From Tepidimonas sediminis (GTDB lineage Bacteria; Pseudomonadota; Gammaproteobacteria; Burkholderiales; Burkholderiaceae_C), in assembly GCF_007556605.1 (NCBI RefSeq), contig NZ_VJND01000003.1:186001-250000 (forward strand): 64,000 nt of DNA, given 5' to 3'. Positions 62,790 through 64,000 of the stretch are shown here, in pieces. The position numbers and the translations under genes are program-made. Each line of letters opens with the position of its first letter. Within the stretch, counting starts at the first letter, position 1. The notes under the pieces were generated by a model. That model was not told the DNA's origin. It worked only from the letters and a program-made list of their open reading frames with translations, and did not search any database.

Positions 62790-64000
62790 ATGATCGATGC
62801 CGTCAGTTGGGCCACCGCCACGCCGGAGCTGCTGCTGCTGGCGATGGCGTGCGTGATCGCCCTGTACGACCTGTTCGTCGACTCACCGCTGCGTGATTCC
62901 ACCTACCGCCTGACGCAGCTGACGCTGGGGGTGGTGGCCGCGCTGGAGGGTTACCTGGCCCTCAGTGGCCAGACCCTGATCGGCTTTGGCGGCATGATCG
63001 TCAGCGACCCGATGGGGGCGTGGCTCAAGTGCTTCGCCACCTTGGCGCTGATGGTGACGCTGGTGTACGCGCGTCCGTACGCCGGCGCGCGCGACATGCT
63101 GCGCGGCGGCGAGCTGTTCACGCTGTCGATGTTTGCGCTGCTGGGCATGTTCGTGATGATCAGCGGACACCATTTCCTGGTCATCTACCTGGGGCTGGAG
63201 CTGCTGACGCTGTCGAGCTACGCGCTGGTGGCGCTGCGACGCGACGACGCGCGCGCCACCGAGGCGGCGATGAAGTACTTCGTCCTGGGCGCGCTGGCCA
63301 GCGGCTTCCTGCTCTACGGCCTGTCGCTGATCTACGGCGCCACCGGCAGCCTGCTCGTGCCCACGGTGGCGCAGGCGGTGGCGGCCGGCGTGCGCGAGCC
63401 GATGGTGCTCACGCTCGGGGTGGTGTTCGTGGTGGCCGGGCTGGCGTTCAAGCTCGGCGTGGTGCCGTTCCACATGTGGGTGCCCGACATCTACCATGGC
63501 GCCCCCACCGCGATCACGGTGCTGATCGGCGGCGCGCCCAAGCTCGCGGCGTTCGCGATTCTGGTGCGGCTGCTGGCCGAGGCGCTGCCGGGCGCGGCGG
63601 CCGACTGGGAGTCCATGCTGGCGACGCTGGCCGTGCTGTCGCTGCTGGTGGGCAACCTGGCCGCGGTGGCGCAGCGCAACGTCAAGCGGATGCTGGCGTT
63701 TTCCACCATCGCGCAGATGGGCTTCATGCTGCTGGCGCTGGTGGGCGGCATCGCCGGTGGTGGGCACGCGGGCGAGGCCTGGGGCGCGGCGATGTTCTAC
63801 GTCGTCACCTACGTGCTGACGACGCTGGCCACCTTCGGCGTGATGCTGCTGCTGACGCGCGCCGGCTTCGAGTCGGAGGAGCTGGAGGACTTCGCGGGGC
63901 TGAACCAGCGCAGTCCGCTGTACGCCGGGGTGATGGCGGCGTGCCTGCTGTCGCTGGCGGGGATTCCGCCGCTGGTGGGGTTCTACGCCAAGCTGGCGGT
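62790..64000 (+). CDS. nuoN: NADH-quinone oxidoreductase subunit N, cut by window end
   Basis: Third antiporter-like subunit; the first 403 residues are visible. Conserved: LVIYLGLELLTLSSYALVA, the run VALRRDDARATEAAMKYFVLG, LAFKLGVVPFHMWVPDIYHG and VKRMLAFSTIAQMGF. The last visible part, AGIPPLVGFYAKL, is near the family's C-terminal third. Last gene of the nuo operon as far as visible. Confidence 0.97.
   Translation, partial: MIDAVSWATATPELLLLAMACVIALYDLFVDSPLRDSTYRLTQLTLGVVAALEGYLALSGQTLIGFGGMIVSDPMGAWLKCFATLALMVTLVYARPYAGARDMLRGGELFTLSMFALLGMFVMISGHHFLVIYLGLELLTLSSYALVALRRDDARATEAAMKYFVLGALASGFLLYGLSLIYGATGSLLVPTVAQAVAAGVREPMVLTLGVVFVVAGLAFKLGVVPFHMWVPDIYHGAPTAITVLIGGAPKLAAFAILVRLLAEALPGAAADWESMLATLAVLSLLVGNLAAVAQRNVKRMLAFSTIAQMGFMLLALVGGIAGGGHAGEAWGAAMFYVVTYVLTTLATFGVMLLLTRAGFESEELEDFAGLNQRSPLYAGVMAACLLSLAGIPPLVGFYAKLA

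Overview
The window is high-GC DNA (roughly 70% by eye) with the gene content and gene order of a betaproteobacterium, most likely order Burkholderiales. Evidence: the folC-SPOR-cvpA-purF-metZ run, the tpiA-secG-tRNA-Leu-nuoA..N run, a fused CheB-CheR-GGDEF-EAL protein, and an RF2 gene with the classical programmed frameshift. A genus (for example a Tepidimonas-like relative) is only a guess.

Layout. 1-3092: divergent RND efflux genes (permease cut by the window edge, periplasmic adaptor) and a TetR-type regulator, with a palindromic operator between them. 3154-11502: an accessory island holding an IS5-type transposase gene, a low-GC GT2-FkbM fusion glycosyltransferase/methyltransferase, a decayed IS30 transposase carrying a 63-bp in-frame triplet repeat, a 778-residue protein built almost wholly of 8-residue Leu-Ser/Thr-x-x-Gln units inside 648-bp super-repeats, and a TPR plus OGT-like (GT41) glycosyltransferase. 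This is the most unusual part of the window: it looks like a protein O-glycosylation module, with the repeat protein as candidate acceptor. 11557-35095: ordinary housekeeping and metabolism (DUF167, tRNA-Thr, fbp, pepN, prfB, DMT transporter, hydrolases, acyl-CoA synthetase, aldo-keto reductase, plsY, degenerate HD protein, murB, argG, ppnP, ArsC-like, folC, SPOR, cvpA, purF, metZ, gltX). 35167-35704: a tRNA operon Ala-Glu-Asp-Glu-Asp with a 175-bp tandem duplication and a strong terminator. 35807-41814: a hypothetical protein and a 1530-residue CheB-CheR-PAS-GGDEF-EAL signalling protein. 41842-49413: tsaD, an orphan Tat-type ABC binding protein behind a perfect inverted repeat, rpsO-pnp with structured leaders, a quinone-oxidoreductase-like gene, tpiA, secG. 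49561-64000: tRNA-Leu followed by the complex I operon nuoA to nuoN (nuoN cut by the window end).

How it fits together: the core genes serve respiration (nuo), gluconeogenesis (fbp, tpiA), translation (tRNAs, gltX, prfB, rpsO, tsaD), RNA turnover (pnp), purine, arginine, methionine and folate synthesis, and envelope assembly (murB, plsY, secG, SPOR). Accessory functions are efflux, surface or protein glycosylation, and c-di-GMP/chemotaxis-type signalling. There is no stretch over 300 bases without an assigned gene, RNA or element remnant. No CRISPR array, rRNA, prophage or replication origin was seen.
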